Positions 53,712-62,626 of a stretch of 64,000 nucleotides of DNA are shown in pieces. Made by a program: the position numbers and the translations under genes. The notes under the pieces are model-generated. The model did no database searches, was not told the origin of the DNA, and saw nothing but the letters and a program-made list of their open reading frames with translations. The stretch spans positions 49,758 to 113,757 of the forward strand of contig JAHDHQ010000001.1 of assembly GCA_020631235.1 (NCBI GenBank), written 5' to 3'. This DNA comes from Saprospiraceae bacterium. Its GTDB lineage: Bacteria > Bacteroidota > Bacteroidia > Chitinophagales > Saprospiraceae. Numbering within the stretch: position 1 is the first letter of the stretch; every line of letters begins with the position of its first letter.

Positions 53712-54152
53712 ATGAGGCAATACGGGTTAACAAATTTTGATAGAGGAACTGAATATTATTCCAAAGATGGTAGGAAGGTATCTGAATTTGACATTGTAAC
53801 ACTTTCTCCTATTAAGGAAAACGATACTGTAAGACTGGTTTGTAATTCTTATAAAATTCAAAATGCAGGAAATACCGTTATCGAAATTAATGGTGGTTGG
53901 ACATTAAACCCAGGAGGTACAGAAAATGTAGGTGACGGGCAATCATTGCATGTTATTGTACATGATTTAAGAATAAAGTTTTTGAATGAAAATGTATTGC
54001 CTGGTGATTGCAAACCTGATGGTACGCCTAGTGATCCACGCAACCGATTAGAAATAAGATTGATGGTTTGTCACTCACCACTGGTATCAGGTGCAGACAG
54101 GTATAAGACAGAAGGATTAAATCACGAGCGTAGAGAACGTAGACTAAGATAA
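53712..54152 (+). CDS. Hypothetical structural-type protein
   Basis: A 146-residue beta-rich protein. VCNSYKIQNAGNTVIEINGGWTLNPGGTENVGDGQSLHVIVHDLRIKF has the alternating pattern of a small sandwich domain, ending in the basic tail HERRERRLR. No family is recognised. It abuts the coiled-coil gene and is 2 bp from the repeat-bearing gene. Confidence 0.55.
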   Translation: MRQYGLTNFDRGTEYYSKDGRKVSEFDIVTLSPIKENDTVRLVCNSYKIQNAGNTVIEINGGWTLNPGGTENVGDGQSLHVIVHDLRIKFLNENVLPGDCKPDGTPSDPRNRLEIRLMVCHSPLVSGADRYKTEGLNHERRERRLR

Positions 54153-54154
54153 AT

Positions 54155-55063
54155 ATGACACATATTCACGGACATATCGGTTTTATTCCAGGAGCTGTAA
54201 AGCCTGGATCGGGAGCAGTAGAAGTCACTTTTCCTGATGTAATGGATGTAAATGTTCTTAATGAATGTCTTGCCGTAGAGGTTAAAAACCAAATTGATGT
54301 AAACTTTCAAAGTTTGTTTGATTGGTTGAATGAAAATGATCTTAATGTAAACTTTCAGAGTTTATTCGACTGGTTAAATGAAAATGAAATCAATGTCAAT
54401 TTTGATGATTTAACTACTTGGTTGAATGAAAATGATTTGAATGTAGATTTTGATGATTTAACCACTTGGCTAGATGAAAACCAAATCGATGTAAACATAG
54501 TCAATGAAGATCCAATACCTGTTTCATTTGATCCATTGATAACGCAGTACTGTTTAGATGGGTCTTATGATGACCAGGAAGCTATTATTCGATTTTGGAG
54601 TGATGGAAAAATAGAATATTGTCTATTGAGTGGAGGCACTTGGCAAATCCCACAAGATTTGAAACTTCTAAGTTGTGAACGAATTGTTCCAGTAGAGACT
54701 AAGAAGCTTTATTTCGAGAAAGTAAGACTTTCAGGTGATTTAACCAATGCAGCTACCTCATGGATTCCATTCATGCCAGGATCTACAGCACAAATTGGAA
54801 CTCCTGGAAACACATTCAAGCTTACAGGAGAATATAAATCGTTCATCATTCGATGGAATCGAGAAACCGAAGAAGGAGGTATTCTTCATGTAGACATAGA
54901 CGGCAATAATAACGGATATGGATATGTAGCAGGTAATGGATGCCTTTATTTACAGGATCTGTTTGGTGTGGATTCAGATAATGGCGAGATGTTTTGTCAA
55001 GATCTATGCTTTGAGGCCGTAGGAAAAGCATTTTTAGAAATCCTAATAATTAGATGTAAATAA
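54155..55063 (+). CDS. Fibre-like protein with four 16-residue repeats
   Basis: A 302-residue protein. Residues 47-110 are four consecutive units of the form xxVNFxxLxxWLNENx, spaced exactly 16 residues. Residues 133-157 hold CLDGSYDDQEAIIRFWSDGKIEYCL, a segment shared with the 57601 gene. The C-terminal about 140 residues are a beta-rich globular domain (FEKVRLSGDL ... GYGYVAGNGCLYLQDLF). The repeat-then-globular layout suits a virion fibre or adaptor. Confidence 0.6.
   Translation: MTHIHGHIGFIPGAVKPGSGAVEVTFPDVMDVNVLNECLAVEVKNQIDVNFQSLFDWLNENDLNVNFQSLFDWLNENEINVNFDDLTTWLNENDLNVDFDDLTTWLDENQIDVNIVNEDPIPVSFDPLITQYCLDGSYDDQEAIIRFWSDGKIEYCLLSGGTWQIPQDLKLLSCERIVPVETKKLYFEKVRLSGDLTNAATSWIPFMPGSTAQIGTPGNTFKLTGEYKSFIIRWNRETEEGGILHVDIDGNNNGYGYVAGNGCLYLQDLFGVDSDNGEMFCQDLCFEAVGKAFLEILIIRCK
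54293..54484 (+). repeat. Four 48-bp tandem repeats inside the fibre-like gene
   Basis: Four contiguous units of 48 bp encode 16 residues each. Units 1-2 share FQSLFDW and units 3-4 share FDDLTTW, so the array looks like a duplication of a duplication. Confidence 0.85.
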
Positions 55064-55413
55064 TGTTTAGTAATCATTCCATATTACCATCTATTCCACG
55101 ACGAAGGAATTCAGGGATTCTTCAAGGTGTTAGGCATGAACAGACCATTACAGATAATGTTCTACCATCCAATTTCCCACCACTAACATCTTCGGCTATT
55201 CTGAACGTAGAGTTAATAGCAGATTTAGATGTATCCAGTTACAATCCAACTGGTCTGCTTCCTGGTGCAGTTGTAAGAATCAGAAAAACAGATATGAACA
55301 AAACCTTCAGGATAATTTATACTGAAGCACCCATCACATATAAATATTTAAACATTCCTGGTGAAGTTCTAACCTTAGAATGGTATCCAGGTACTGGATT
55401 TAGAATAATATGA
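55063..55413 (+). CDS. Small structural-type hypothetical protein
   Basis: A 116-residue protein. A basic N-terminus (MFSNHSILPSIPRRRNSGI) is followed by a beta-rich domain (ILNVELIADLDVSSYNPTGLLPGAVVRIRKTDMNKTF). No family is recognised. It shares one base with the stop of the fibre-like gene and overlaps the next gene by 4 bp. Confidence 0.55.
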   Translation: MFSNHSILPSIPRRRNSGILQGVRHEQTITDNVLPSNFPPLTSSAILNVELIADLDVSSYNPTGLLPGAVVRIRKTDMNKTFRIIYTEAPITYKYLNIPGEVLTLEWYPGTGFRII

Positions 55414-56303
55414 CAAGGAATAAAAACATATTATTTGGTCTTGTGCTATTCCTGCTTTATGTAACAAAACGTAGAGCAGAAGAACACATTGGAAAGCTCG
55501 TTGATGAAAACGCCACAAAATGGGGTAGAGTAGATCAGTATTGGGATGATAATTTGAATTTTGATCCGCAATATTTACTTGGCAGAAAAGCTCAGGTTTA
55601 TCAAGATTGGGCTTTTGAAGCATCGGAGGGAGTTAGACGATTTAAGCTTAAAGGCGTTGAATTTGGGAACTGGTTAAATGAAGAGGAAAGGCTTCATCAT
55701 TTTTATTCAGGCATGGTTTCATTCAATGATTTGTCGAAAATATTAAAAATCAAACCCAACAGGATAGGCTTTAATCAAAGACTAGGCATTGCATTTGGTG
55801 CACGAGGAAGGGGAGGAGCTTTGGCCCATTATGAGCAAGATGATAGATTTACTATAAATATTACAAAAGAAAAAGGAGCTGGAAGTCTAGCCCATGAATA
55901 CGGACACTTTTTAGATAACGCTATTGGTGTTAGATATTTTGGGCCAGGTAGATTTCCAAGTGGTGGAGGTTCTACTCGAAAGAGAACAAATAACAATCTA
56001 CTTACAGGATCTTCAAAAATAAAAAGGCTTTATGAAGAGATTTTCGATACTCTTTTTTGGCGAGAAAATGGAGATCCTACAAATTACCAATTAGCTCAAA
56101 AAAAGCGATCTGAATACTACAACCGTAGGGAAGAGGTATTGGCTAGAACCTTTGAACAATATGTAAGAATAAGGCTCAAAGAATTGAACATCACGAATCA
56201 CTATTTGGTGAAGAAAAATCCTTCATCAACTGAACCCCCTACACCATTAGTAAAAAAGATAATGCCTCAACTAAAAGAGTTAGTAGACTTAGCATTTAAA
56301 TAA
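55410..56303 (+). CDS. LPD1-type zincin with N-terminal membrane helix
   Basis: A 297-residue protein. A short helix at about 5-18 (KNILFGLVLFLLYV) is followed by a soluble domain. SLAHEYGHFLDNAIG supplies the HExxH zinc site, preceded by GIAFGARGRGGALAHYEQDDRFTINIT. This GIAFGARG-then-HExxH layout matches the LPD1 domain known from large polyvalent proteins of mobile elements. It may process virion or host proteins. Late in the sequence, RREEVLARTFEQYVRIRLKE may supply a further zinc ligand. Confidence 0.72.
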   Translation: MTRNKNILFGLVLFLLYVTKRRAEEHIGKLVDENATKWGRVDQYWDDNLNFDPQYLLGRKAQVYQDWAFEASEGVRRFKLKGVEFGNWLNEEERLHHFYSGMVSFNDLSKILKIKPNRIGFNQRLGIAFGARGRGGALAHYEQDDRFTINITKEKGAGSLAHEYGHFLDNAIGVRYFGPGRFPSGGGSTRKRTNNNLLTGSSKIKRLYEEIFDTLFWRENGDPTNYQLAQKKRSEYYNRREEVLARTFEQYVRIRLKELNITNHYLVKKNPSSTEPPTPLVKKIMPQLKELVDLAFK

Positions 56304-56331
56304 ATTTTAATCATCATAAAAACAGAAAATT

Positions 56332-56691
56332 ATGTCATTGAACATAGCAGCAGAAGGATTTTCATTCACAAAACCATTAACTGATATTGCCACATTAGTA
56401 GCAGGATCATTTGTTGGTGGTAATGCAGATGTAGAATCAGCAGATCTACAAGTACAGATGGACACTTCAGGTATGACCGCACCCCATGATTTAGCAAACA
56501 TGCCTAGCCCATCGGCTTTAGGTGTTTGTCCTGGCGCATCTTTAACCGTTGTTAAAGTAAACCAGGGGGGCACAAATTTAACCTATGTAGATCCTGTAAC
56601 AGGGATTCCGTACAACTATGTGAACAAACAAGGGGAATCAATCACTTTGGAGGCGGATTTAGTCGCTGATCAATGGGTGGTTAGACCATAA
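56332..56691 (+). CDS. Small structural-type hypothetical protein
   Basis: A 119-residue protein starting MSLNIAAEGFSFTKPLTDIATL. It lacks a signal peptide and is Gly/Ala/Val/Pro-rich with strands (ASLTVVKVNQGGTNLTYVDP, ITLEADLVADQWVV). No family is recognised. It lies 28 bp after the zincin gene and is followed by a weak hairpin. Confidence 0.55.
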   Translation: MSLNIAAEGFSFTKPLTDIATLVAGSFVGGNADVESADLQVQMDTSGMTAPHDLANMPSPSALGVCPGASLTVVKVNQGGTNLTYVDPVTGIPYNYVNKQGESITLEADLVADQWVVRP

Positions 56692-56721
56692 TATAATTTG
56701 GGTGATAATAGCATGAAAGAT

Positions 56722-56748
56722 GCAGGCTAAAGCAGCCTGTGTCTTTTT
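56722..56748 (+). terminator. Weak terminator or attenuator hairpin
   Basis: GCAGGCT / AGCCTGT (56722-56728 and 56734-56740) has a five-base loop. It is followed after three bases by a short T run. It may reduce readthrough into the following genes. Confidence 0.4.
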
Positions 56749-56761
56749 AAAAATTTCAACA

Positions 56762-56887
56762 ATGCAGATAGATAGAAATATAAAATATGCGCTTGCAGGA
56801 ATACTCATTGGATTCCTACTTAGAGGGAATGTAAGAATAGGTCAACCAAGACAAATTCAACAACCAAAAACAAAGATAAAAGCATAA
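56762..56887 (+). CDS. 41-residue single-pass membrane protein
   Basis: A short frame from ATG to TAA. The N-terminal half contains a hydrophobic helix (YALAGILIGFLLRG, about 9-22), and the C-terminus is Gln/Lys/Pro-rich and basic. Its place in the tight gene row supports it. Minor virion membrane proteins are often this size. Confidence 0.5.
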   Translation: MQIDRNIKYALAGILIGFLLRGNVRIGQPRQIQQPKTKIKA

Positions 56888-56891
56888 TACA

Positions 56892-57422
56892 ATGAGTTTA
56901 GATCAAGGCACAGATACAGGGCTATTGCTTAAGCTACCGATTACCAAATCAAATCCTACTGGATTTAGAGTGGCCAACACCAACTTAACTAATACATGGT
57001 GGAATAGTCCGAATTTGAATATTGCTACGATCACAAATTCATTTTCAGAACCTATGTATGTCGATGCTACTATTTTTCTTCCATCACTTTACAAGTTTTT
57101 TGCTGATGCAAGAATTCAAGTTTTGGCTTATTACCAAGTATTAAGAAATGGTGCAGCCGTGGATGGATGGAGGCTGATTGATTATCAATTTGTTGACAAT
57201 AGAGGTAATACTACTTCTACTACAGAAGTGCCTTTACAATCGATGGGATCAGCTTCAAATTTTAGAAATGTCGTAGCACAACCAGGAGACGTAATCACAG
57301 TACAACAAAGAATAAGAGCTAGAAGGGCTATAAATGGCCCTGGAGCAGAACGAATTTACATTTACAATGGACAGTCGAAAATAGAATTGAAACCACTTAT
57401 TGATATAGTTTCTGAAGCATAA
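56892..57422 (+). CDS. Beta-rich structural protein, spike-like candidate
   Basis: A 176-residue protein. Strands such as MYVDATIFLPSLYKFFADARIQVLAYYQVLRNG, VDGWRLIDYQFVDN and VITVQQRIRARRAI suggest a compact beta-sandwich of TNF-like type. No family is recognised. It lies 4 bp from the preceding short gene. A trimeric spike protein is a guess from pattern and context. Confidence 0.45.
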   Translation: MSLDQGTDTGLLLKLPITKSNPTGFRVANTNLTNTWWNSPNLNIATITNSFSEPMYVDATIFLPSLYKFFADARIQVLAYYQVLRNGAAVDGWRLIDYQFVDNRGNTTSTTEVPLQSMGSASNFRNVVAQPGDVITVQQRIRARRAINGPGAERIYIYNGQSKIELKPLIDIVSEA

Positions 57423-57424
57423 TT

Positions 57425-57598
57425 ATGAAATACTACACAGTCATAAAACCTAAAGAGCTTGCAGTTTTTGAAGTTGATGGTTCGAAAGAATCAATCAAAT
57501 CATTACCTGAAGGAGCAGAAGAAATTACAGAAAAGGAATATTTGAAAATCCAGGAGAATTATAGTCCAATAAAATTAGCTGAAAAGAGAAAAAGATAA
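57425..57598 (+). CDS. 57-residue hypothetical protein
   Basis: A short frame (KYYTVIKPKELAVFEVDGSK ... EITEKEYLKIQENY). It is acidic then basic, with a strand-helix pattern and no membrane helix. It fits tightly between neighbours (2 bp on both sides). Confidence 0.5.
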   Translation: MKYYTVIKPKELAVFEVDGSKESIKSLPEGAEEITEKEYLKIQENYSPIKLAEKRKR

Positions 57599-57600
57599 TT

Positions 57601-58215
57601 ATGGCCATTGATTTTACAACACAAGGTGGTGATCCTAATTGCGGAGACGGAACAATCGTTATCGGCGACATCAATATCGAGATAGAACCTCATATTGTTG
57701 ATTGGTGTCCTGATGGATCTTATGACGGCCAAGAAGCTATGATCTTTCTTTATTCTGATGGAAAGATTGAATACTGCTTAAAGCAACCTGGCGCAATTAA
57801 GCAACCAGTAATTGATAAATCTAAAGTAGAATGTAGTTTCTGCAAGGGTGGCAATCAATATTTTGAAATAGTGAGATTAGCTTATGATTCACCGAATGAA
57901 TTTGCGGTACCAGGAACGCCTAGTCTTCCAGGAGTAACCCCAAGCACCTTACAACCTGGGCGAAAATATTTACTTACTGGACAGTTTGATGAAATATCAC
58001 TTACTCCATTGCGAGACACAGCTATAGACGCTGAATTAGTCTTGAAATACGGGGATAATGAAATTGGATATAAAATGGGTAAAGGCTGTCATTTTGAAAC
58101 GGCCCTTCCAATGCTAAAGAAATTAGGCTGTAATGGATTTAATCAGGAAATAGAAATAATCACTGGTGATTGCATGTATTTAGAAATACAGATTACAAGA
58201 ACCATTCAAAATTAA
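57601..58215 (+). CDS. Fibre or adaptor paralogue carrying the CxDGSYDxQEA module
   Basis: A 204-residue protein. Residues 36-60 (CPDGSYDGQEAMIFLYSDGKIEYCL) are near-identical in pattern to residues 133-157 of the 54155 protein. The following domain (FEIVRLAYDSPNEF ... GDNEIGYKMGKGCHFETALP) also aligns, with a similar spacing of Cys and Gly. It therefore looks like a paralogue that lacks the 16-residue repeats. No signal peptide is present. Confidence 0.6.
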   Translation: MAIDFTTQGGDPNCGDGTIVIGDINIEIEPHIVDWCPDGSYDGQEAMIFLYSDGKIEYCLKQPGAIKQPVIDKSKVECSFCKGGNQYFEIVRLAYDSPNEFAVPGTPSLPGVTPSTLQPGRKYLLTGQFDEISLTPLRDTAIDAELVLKYGDNEIGYKMGKGCHFETALPMLKKLGCNGFNQEIEIITGDCMYLEIQITRTIQN

Positions 58216-58220
58216 AATAT

Positions 58221-58724
58221 ATGTGTAAAGATACAGGCTGTTGCGGAAAAAAATCATGTGTACAGTGTGGTGGTGGAGCTCCACTTCCAACTACACCTAT
58301 AGTACCCAATATATACATTGATAATACTTCAGGTGATGTTTATTACTGGGATGGCGAAAATTGGGTTCTAAAAGAAGCAGCCGTACCATGTATAGAAACA
58401 ACCATTGAAAAAAAGCATGAGCTAAAAGGCTGTCATGAAGATGGTACTGACATCATCACTTTAAGTCATCCATATTCAGAAATTGCAAAGAATCCTAATG
58501 AAGATGGTTTTTTGTTATTCCTCAATGGTAAACAAACAGATGCAGACAGTTTGCCTCAAAATGCAACACTCCAAGACAACGGCGCAGCAAATGCAACCAT
58601 ACTAGTTGCCCCAGGAATGGGGGAGCCAGGTAGGCCATGTTGCTATAAACTTTTTTATTGGACTAATGAAACCATATTCACATTAGCCAGTTGTGACAAT
58701 CCATTACCTCCATCAATAAAATAA
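58221..58724 (+). CDS. Cys-rich N-terminus protein with tail-fibre-like motif
   Basis: A 167-residue protein from the ATG at 58221; an upstream in-frame ATG overlaps the previous gene and lacks support. The N-terminus (CKDTGCCGKKSCVQCGG) has six Cys in 20 residues. NIYIDNTSGDVYYWDGENWVLKE (about 35-57) is the short beta motif common in phage tail-fibre and collagen-like proteins. The rest is beta-rich. The N-terminal Cys could bind metal or be disulfide- or acyl-linked. Confidence 0.6.
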   Translation: MCKDTGCCGKKSCVQCGGGAPLPTTPIVPNIYIDNTSGDVYYWDGENWVLKEAAVPCIETTIEKKHELKGCHEDGTDIITLSHPYSEIAKNPNEDGFLLFLNGKQTDADSLPQNATLQDNGAANATILVAPGMGEPGRPCCYKLFYWTNETIFTLASCDNPLPPSIK

Positions 58725-58733
58725 CACCTTAAA

Positions 58734-60365
58734 ATGAAAATAATTACAGGAAAATTCAATCCATTTTTTAACAGCGAGTTAATAGCCTTGATAGCTATGT
58801 TATTATTGGCATTTTCAAGCCAAGCGCAGAAAGTAGATCAGCTATATCCATGTACAGATTCATTAGGAAATAGAATCGAAAACTGTATGGCTTTTTCTAC
58901 TGGAAATGGAACTTATACCGAAGTCGTACAGGATAGCATTTATTGCGAAAATGACTCGACAAAAACGGTTTATGTTGACGCATATAATAATGAATATTTC
59001 ACCACTATATCTGTACCAGGGTGTGCATGTTGTGAACTTGAACAAACCTTTCAAGATACGAGCTACTGGGATGCCTCAAAGAATACATTAGTTTTCATTG
59101 AAAGTGACGGTGATACAAATAACTATGTGCTTTGCTTAAAACCTGATTGTGTTATTGATCCTGAACCAACGCCATTTGGCCATATCGAAACTACTGAACC
59201 TGACCCAAGTACAGGAACGGTAAATGCAGCGACAACTTCTTTAAAACCTGATTCCACTACTGTTATGCCATGTGATGAATGTGGATTCTTAGAAGTGCTA
59301 AAAAGAAAAGCAGGAACAAATGACCCATATGTAATACATGAAATAGTTGAAAATTTGACAGGAGCTACAGCAAATCAAGCTTCAACAAATAATCCTTCAG
59401 AAACTATATTAGATCATATTCCAGGCACAGATGTATTATTCGATTGTTCAGGTATAACATACTTTCAATTTGATAAAAAGGGATGGGCCACAGCGAATGA
59501 TTATAATTATAGGGCTATAGAAGATGGTATTCAGGACACTACCAATTTAGATATACGACATAATGCGCAGGATTTAATCTTTATTTATAAAACTGGTGGT
59601 CAATGTGATGGATCAAATGAAACTTGTCCTGTAGTCTCGAGCAATACTGACAACGTAGACACTATATGTTCATTGCTATTTCCTTGGGGTGGATCTATAA
59701 GGGTAAATTTAGCATCAAATGCACCTTTAAATGATGATCTTAAATACCAATTAAAATTCCAATTAGTAGCCACCAAAGGTGTTCGATATAATCACCTAAA
59801 TCAAGCTTATACAAATTTTTCGCATACAGTAACACCAAGCTTTAATGGTGAAGATGTACGATTTGCACAACCTAATACTGAAGCTGAACAAATGATTGTA
59901 AGCTTTGATTCTCCTACAGTTGACACCTACTACGATATGTTTGTTTCTGCAAAAAGAATAAACGGACTATATGGTGAAGTAAGGATTCCTGTATATGCAG
60001 TTGGTGGAGGTGATAATAAAAACGGAAGGGTTGGCATACTTTATCATTCCGCAGCCTGGACAAATGGTTTGCGTGTAGAATGTGGAGGTAATGATAATAG
60101 AAATACTATATCTACTGGTGCAATGAACAGAATGAGATCATTAGATAATGTAGTTTCCAATGAATGGTTTACCACTATTACAAACATAATGGAAGACACA
60201 CCTTATAAACCAACGATAAACGGCAATAATAATGATTCAAATTTTGATTACAACATAAACCAAGGATTATATGATTTAAGCGGAGAGTATGATCTAGTAC
60301 ATCCTGATCATGGATATCAAAAGGCAACTTCTTTTTGGGTCACTGAAATTAATTATGGATTTTAA
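58734..60365 (+). CDS. Secreted fibre-like protein
   Basis: A 543-residue protein with a Sec-type signal (about 1-31; LIALIAMLLLAFSSQAQ). Strand-rich modules follow, with Thr/Pro-rich linkers (about 140-175, PDPSTGTVNAATTSLKPDSTTVMP) and a C-terminal domain ending WVTEINYGF. The opening (YPCTDSLGNRIENCMAF) has Cys pairs. No family is recognised. It heads a run of four secreted proteins at the right edge. Confidence 0.6.
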   Translation: MKIITGKFNPFFNSELIALIAMLLLAFSSQAQKVDQLYPCTDSLGNRIENCMAFSTGNGTYTEVVQDSIYCENDSTKTVYVDAYNNEYFTTISVPGCACCELEQTFQDTSYWDASKNTLVFIESDGDTNNYVLCLKPDCVIDPEPTPFGHIETTEPDPSTGTVNAATTSLKPDSTTVMPCDECGFLEVLKRKAGTNDPYVIHEIVENLTGATANQASTNNPSETILDHIPGTDVLFDCSGITYFQFDKKGWATANDYNYRAIEDGIQDTTNLDIRHNAQDLIFIYKTGGQCDGSNETCPVVSSNTDNVDTICSLLFPWGGSIRVNLASNAPLNDDLKYQLKFQLVATKGVRYNHLNQAYTNFSHTVTPSFNGEDVRFAQPNTEAEQMIVSFDSPTVDTYYDMFVSAKRINGLYGEVRIPVYAVGGGDNKNGRVGILYHSAAWTNGLRVECGGNDNRNTISTGAMNRMRSLDNVVSNEWFTTITNIMEDTPYKPTINGNNNDSNFDYNINQGLYDLSGEYDLVHPDHGYQKATSFWVTEINYGF

Positions 60366-60375
60366 AAAGTTATTG

Positions 60376-60804
60376 ATGAATAAAATACTAATACTATTAT
60401 TTATAGGTATTTCAAGTAATATGTTTGCTCAATTGGATTTGATTGAAGCAGATTTTTATCCAGTTTCTAAATATGAATATGTAATTGATGAAAAAGGAAA
60501 TGCTGTTCAATATTCGAAGCCATTACTTGAAACTCCTTACAATTTAGCAAACCCACCTGAAGGTATTAATTATCATTACTTCGGTGGAGCCACACAAACA
60601 GAATACGAATATCCGAAATCAAAAATTATCATCCTAAAGGATATAACCATTACCGAACTAACCTTACAAAATGTAACTGCCTTGATAAATTCCAATTTAA
60701 CGATTGAAAAAGAACCTTCCACAATAGAAGAAGCTCTTTCAATTATTAAGGCGCAAAACTTCAAACTAATTTATTATCATAAAAATAACACTGATGAAAA
60801 GTAG
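60376..60804 (+). CDS. Small secreted hypothetical protein
   Basis: A 142-residue protein from the ATG at 60376, which gives a clear signal (MNKILILLFIGISSNMFAQ). Upstream in-frame ATGs overlap the previous gene. The mature part (DEKGNAVQYSKPLLETPYNLANPPEG ... EEALSIIKAQNFKLIYYHKNN) resembles no known family. It overlaps the next gene by 11 bp. Confidence 0.6.
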   Translation: MNKILILLFIGISSNMFAQLDLIEADFYPVSKYEYVIDEKGNAVQYSKPLLETPYNLANPPEGINYHYFGGATQTEYEYPKSKIIILKDITITELTLQNVTALINSNLTIEKEPSTIEEALSIIKAQNFKLIYYHKNNTDEK

Positions 60805-62611
60805 ACTTCTTGCATTATTAATCTATACTTGCTTATTACCCACTTATTCATGCACACAAGAAAACAATACCACAGTTGTAGAAATTTGCAGTTGTGAAAA
60901 TGGTGATCCCTGTGAGTGTGAAATATCAAACTTGATAGTTTCTGCACAATGCAGTGGATCAAGTACTGGATTTAATGAATTAGTGGTAAACTATGACGCC
61001 CTATACTCGTGTACAGGAAATTCGCAAGTACTATCATACGATGGTGGAAGTATATGGACACCCATAACTGATGGAGAAACAATATTAACCAATATTTCCG
61101 ATGTGCAACAGCTTGATGTTACTGTAACAGATGCTCAAGATGCTAATTGTAGTCAAACGGTACAAATATCTACACTAAATTGCCAAATCCCACAAAGTAT
61201 TGTTTGTGACGATTGTTCACCAAATTATCATGTTTCTAAATTTAACTGTCTTGATTTTTATGTGACCTACGGCTTAGAGTACATTACCACAGGCACACCT
61301 TCATTAAGAATATATCAGACTGATCCGACACCCAATACTGTTTATTGCGGAAATGATGTAGCTACTTCAGTGGATATTATGATTGATGCAGATGATGGGA
61401 ACGGATGGGTAACTTATCCCAATGCTTTAACAAGCACAGGAATAGATTATAATTTATTGCCTTCAGATTGGATCTATCCAGTTATGGATAGAGACATTAC
61501 ATTAAAATTTAAGTTTGTTTCTGATTCAGGATTAGAATTCATTCAACATTGGGTATGGAGGATTCAAGGTAGTTCAGGCTACGGAGGAAGATTTTATTTT
61601 GATGAATGGACTGTAAGTGAAAATAATTGCCCTGGTGGACTAAACCCAAAAATTCACTACACAGCATACTATGGTGGTGCATCGATGGACACTTCACAAC
61701 ATATTCTCAATGGAAATCATTATGATACCTCGATCGGGGCAGGGTTCAATGAAATGGATACAAATTTCGATATGAATGACATTCAACTTGGAATGAATTC
61801 ATATGAACAAAACTATACTTTAAATTCAAATGGTGGAGCTATTGAAGGAGGCTATTTGAAGGTTGACTTTTTAACGGAATGTGGAAGTGCGCCGGCACCA
61901 GTATTATCATGCTCCGAACCTTGCAATTGTGGCACTTCAGATTGCCCAGGTAGTTTAAATGTTTATTCACCTTACCAATTGATTGAGCTTGATAATGCCG
62001 TGGATGCAAATGATATAAACATTCCATTTACAGTGCAGTTTCAAGGCAACTCCGTAATGATGGGTCATAATGATCCGAGTTGTTCAAATGCTTTTTCTGT
62101 AGATGTTATTTGGGGTGATGGTCAAACCACTACGGGATTAGATGAAAACACTTTTTTTTCAACACAACACACCTATTCAGCACCAGGTATATATGATGTA
62201 GAAGTTAATTATACTGATGCTTGTAACAATGATTTTTCAGTAGTGTATACTTCTGTAATATTTGGAGCTGCAGGAAGTGCAAATGATGGGCCAGGTACAA
62301 ATGTTGGTACTATAGTATTTCCGAATGGGCAATCTACACCTAGCATGTTTGAACTAGAAAATAACTGCCCAACAGGTAATAATCTAGTAATTGCAGGGTG
62401 GGCATCTCCTACAAACCCAGGAGGCACAGAGTTTAGAGTAAGCTATGATTCAGGAAGTTTTAGTCCTTGGATTCCAATTACTAGTCCAGGCTCAGGAACG
62501 CACACAATCAACAATGTTTCAATAGGAACTCATGATATTGAAATGCAATATCGAGTGGGTGGCAATTTAGCCCATGTATACAATTTCAGTATCGAAATAG
62601 CATGTAATTAA
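60794..62611 (+). CDS. Secreted PKD-containing protein, possible lipoprotein
   Basis: A 605-residue protein with a lipoprotein-like signal (MKSRLLALLIYTCLLPTYSC, Cys20), then a Cys-rich segment (CSCENGDPCECEISNL). A PKD-type domain lies around residues 430-490 (SVDVIWGDGQTTTG ... TQHTYSAPGIYDVEVNYTD). C-terminal beta domains follow. In Bacteroidota such proteins bind surfaces or glycans. As part of the element's late operon it may be a receptor-binding or display protein. Confidence 0.6.
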   Translation: MKSRLLALLIYTCLLPTYSCTQENNTTVVEICSCENGDPCECEISNLIVSAQCSGSSTGFNELVVNYDALYSCTGNSQVLSYDGGSIWTPITDGETILTNISDVQQLDVTVTDAQDANCSQTVQISTLNCQIPQSIVCDDCSPNYHVSKFNCLDFYVTYGLEYITTGTPSLRIYQTDPTPNTVYCGNDVATSVDIMIDADDGNGWVTYPNALTSTGIDYNLLPSDWIYPVMDRDITLKFKFVSDSGLEFIQHWVWRIQGSSGYGGRFYFDEWTVSENNCPGGLNPKIHYTAYYGGASMDTSQHILNGNHYDTSIGAGFNEMDTNFDMNDIQLGMNSYEQNYTLNSNGGAIEGGYLKVDFLTECGSAPAPVLSCSEPCNCGTSDCPGSLNVYSPYQLIELDNAVDANDINIPFTVQFQGNSVMMGHNDPSCSNAFSVDVIWGDGQTTTGLDENTFFSTQHTYSAPGIYDVEVNYTDACNNDFSVVYTSVIFGAAGSANDGPGTNVGTIVFPNGQSTPSMFELENNCPTGNNLVIAGWASPTNPGGTEFRVSYDSGSFSPWIPITSPGSGTHTINNVSIGTHDIEMQYRVGGNLAHVYNFSIEIACN

Positions 62612-62626
62612 AAGATAATTAATTCA

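Noticed and set aside
54293..54484. CRISPR array
   Set aside because: The 48-bp units are contiguous without unique spacers, in frame with a coding sequence, and no cas genes are present.
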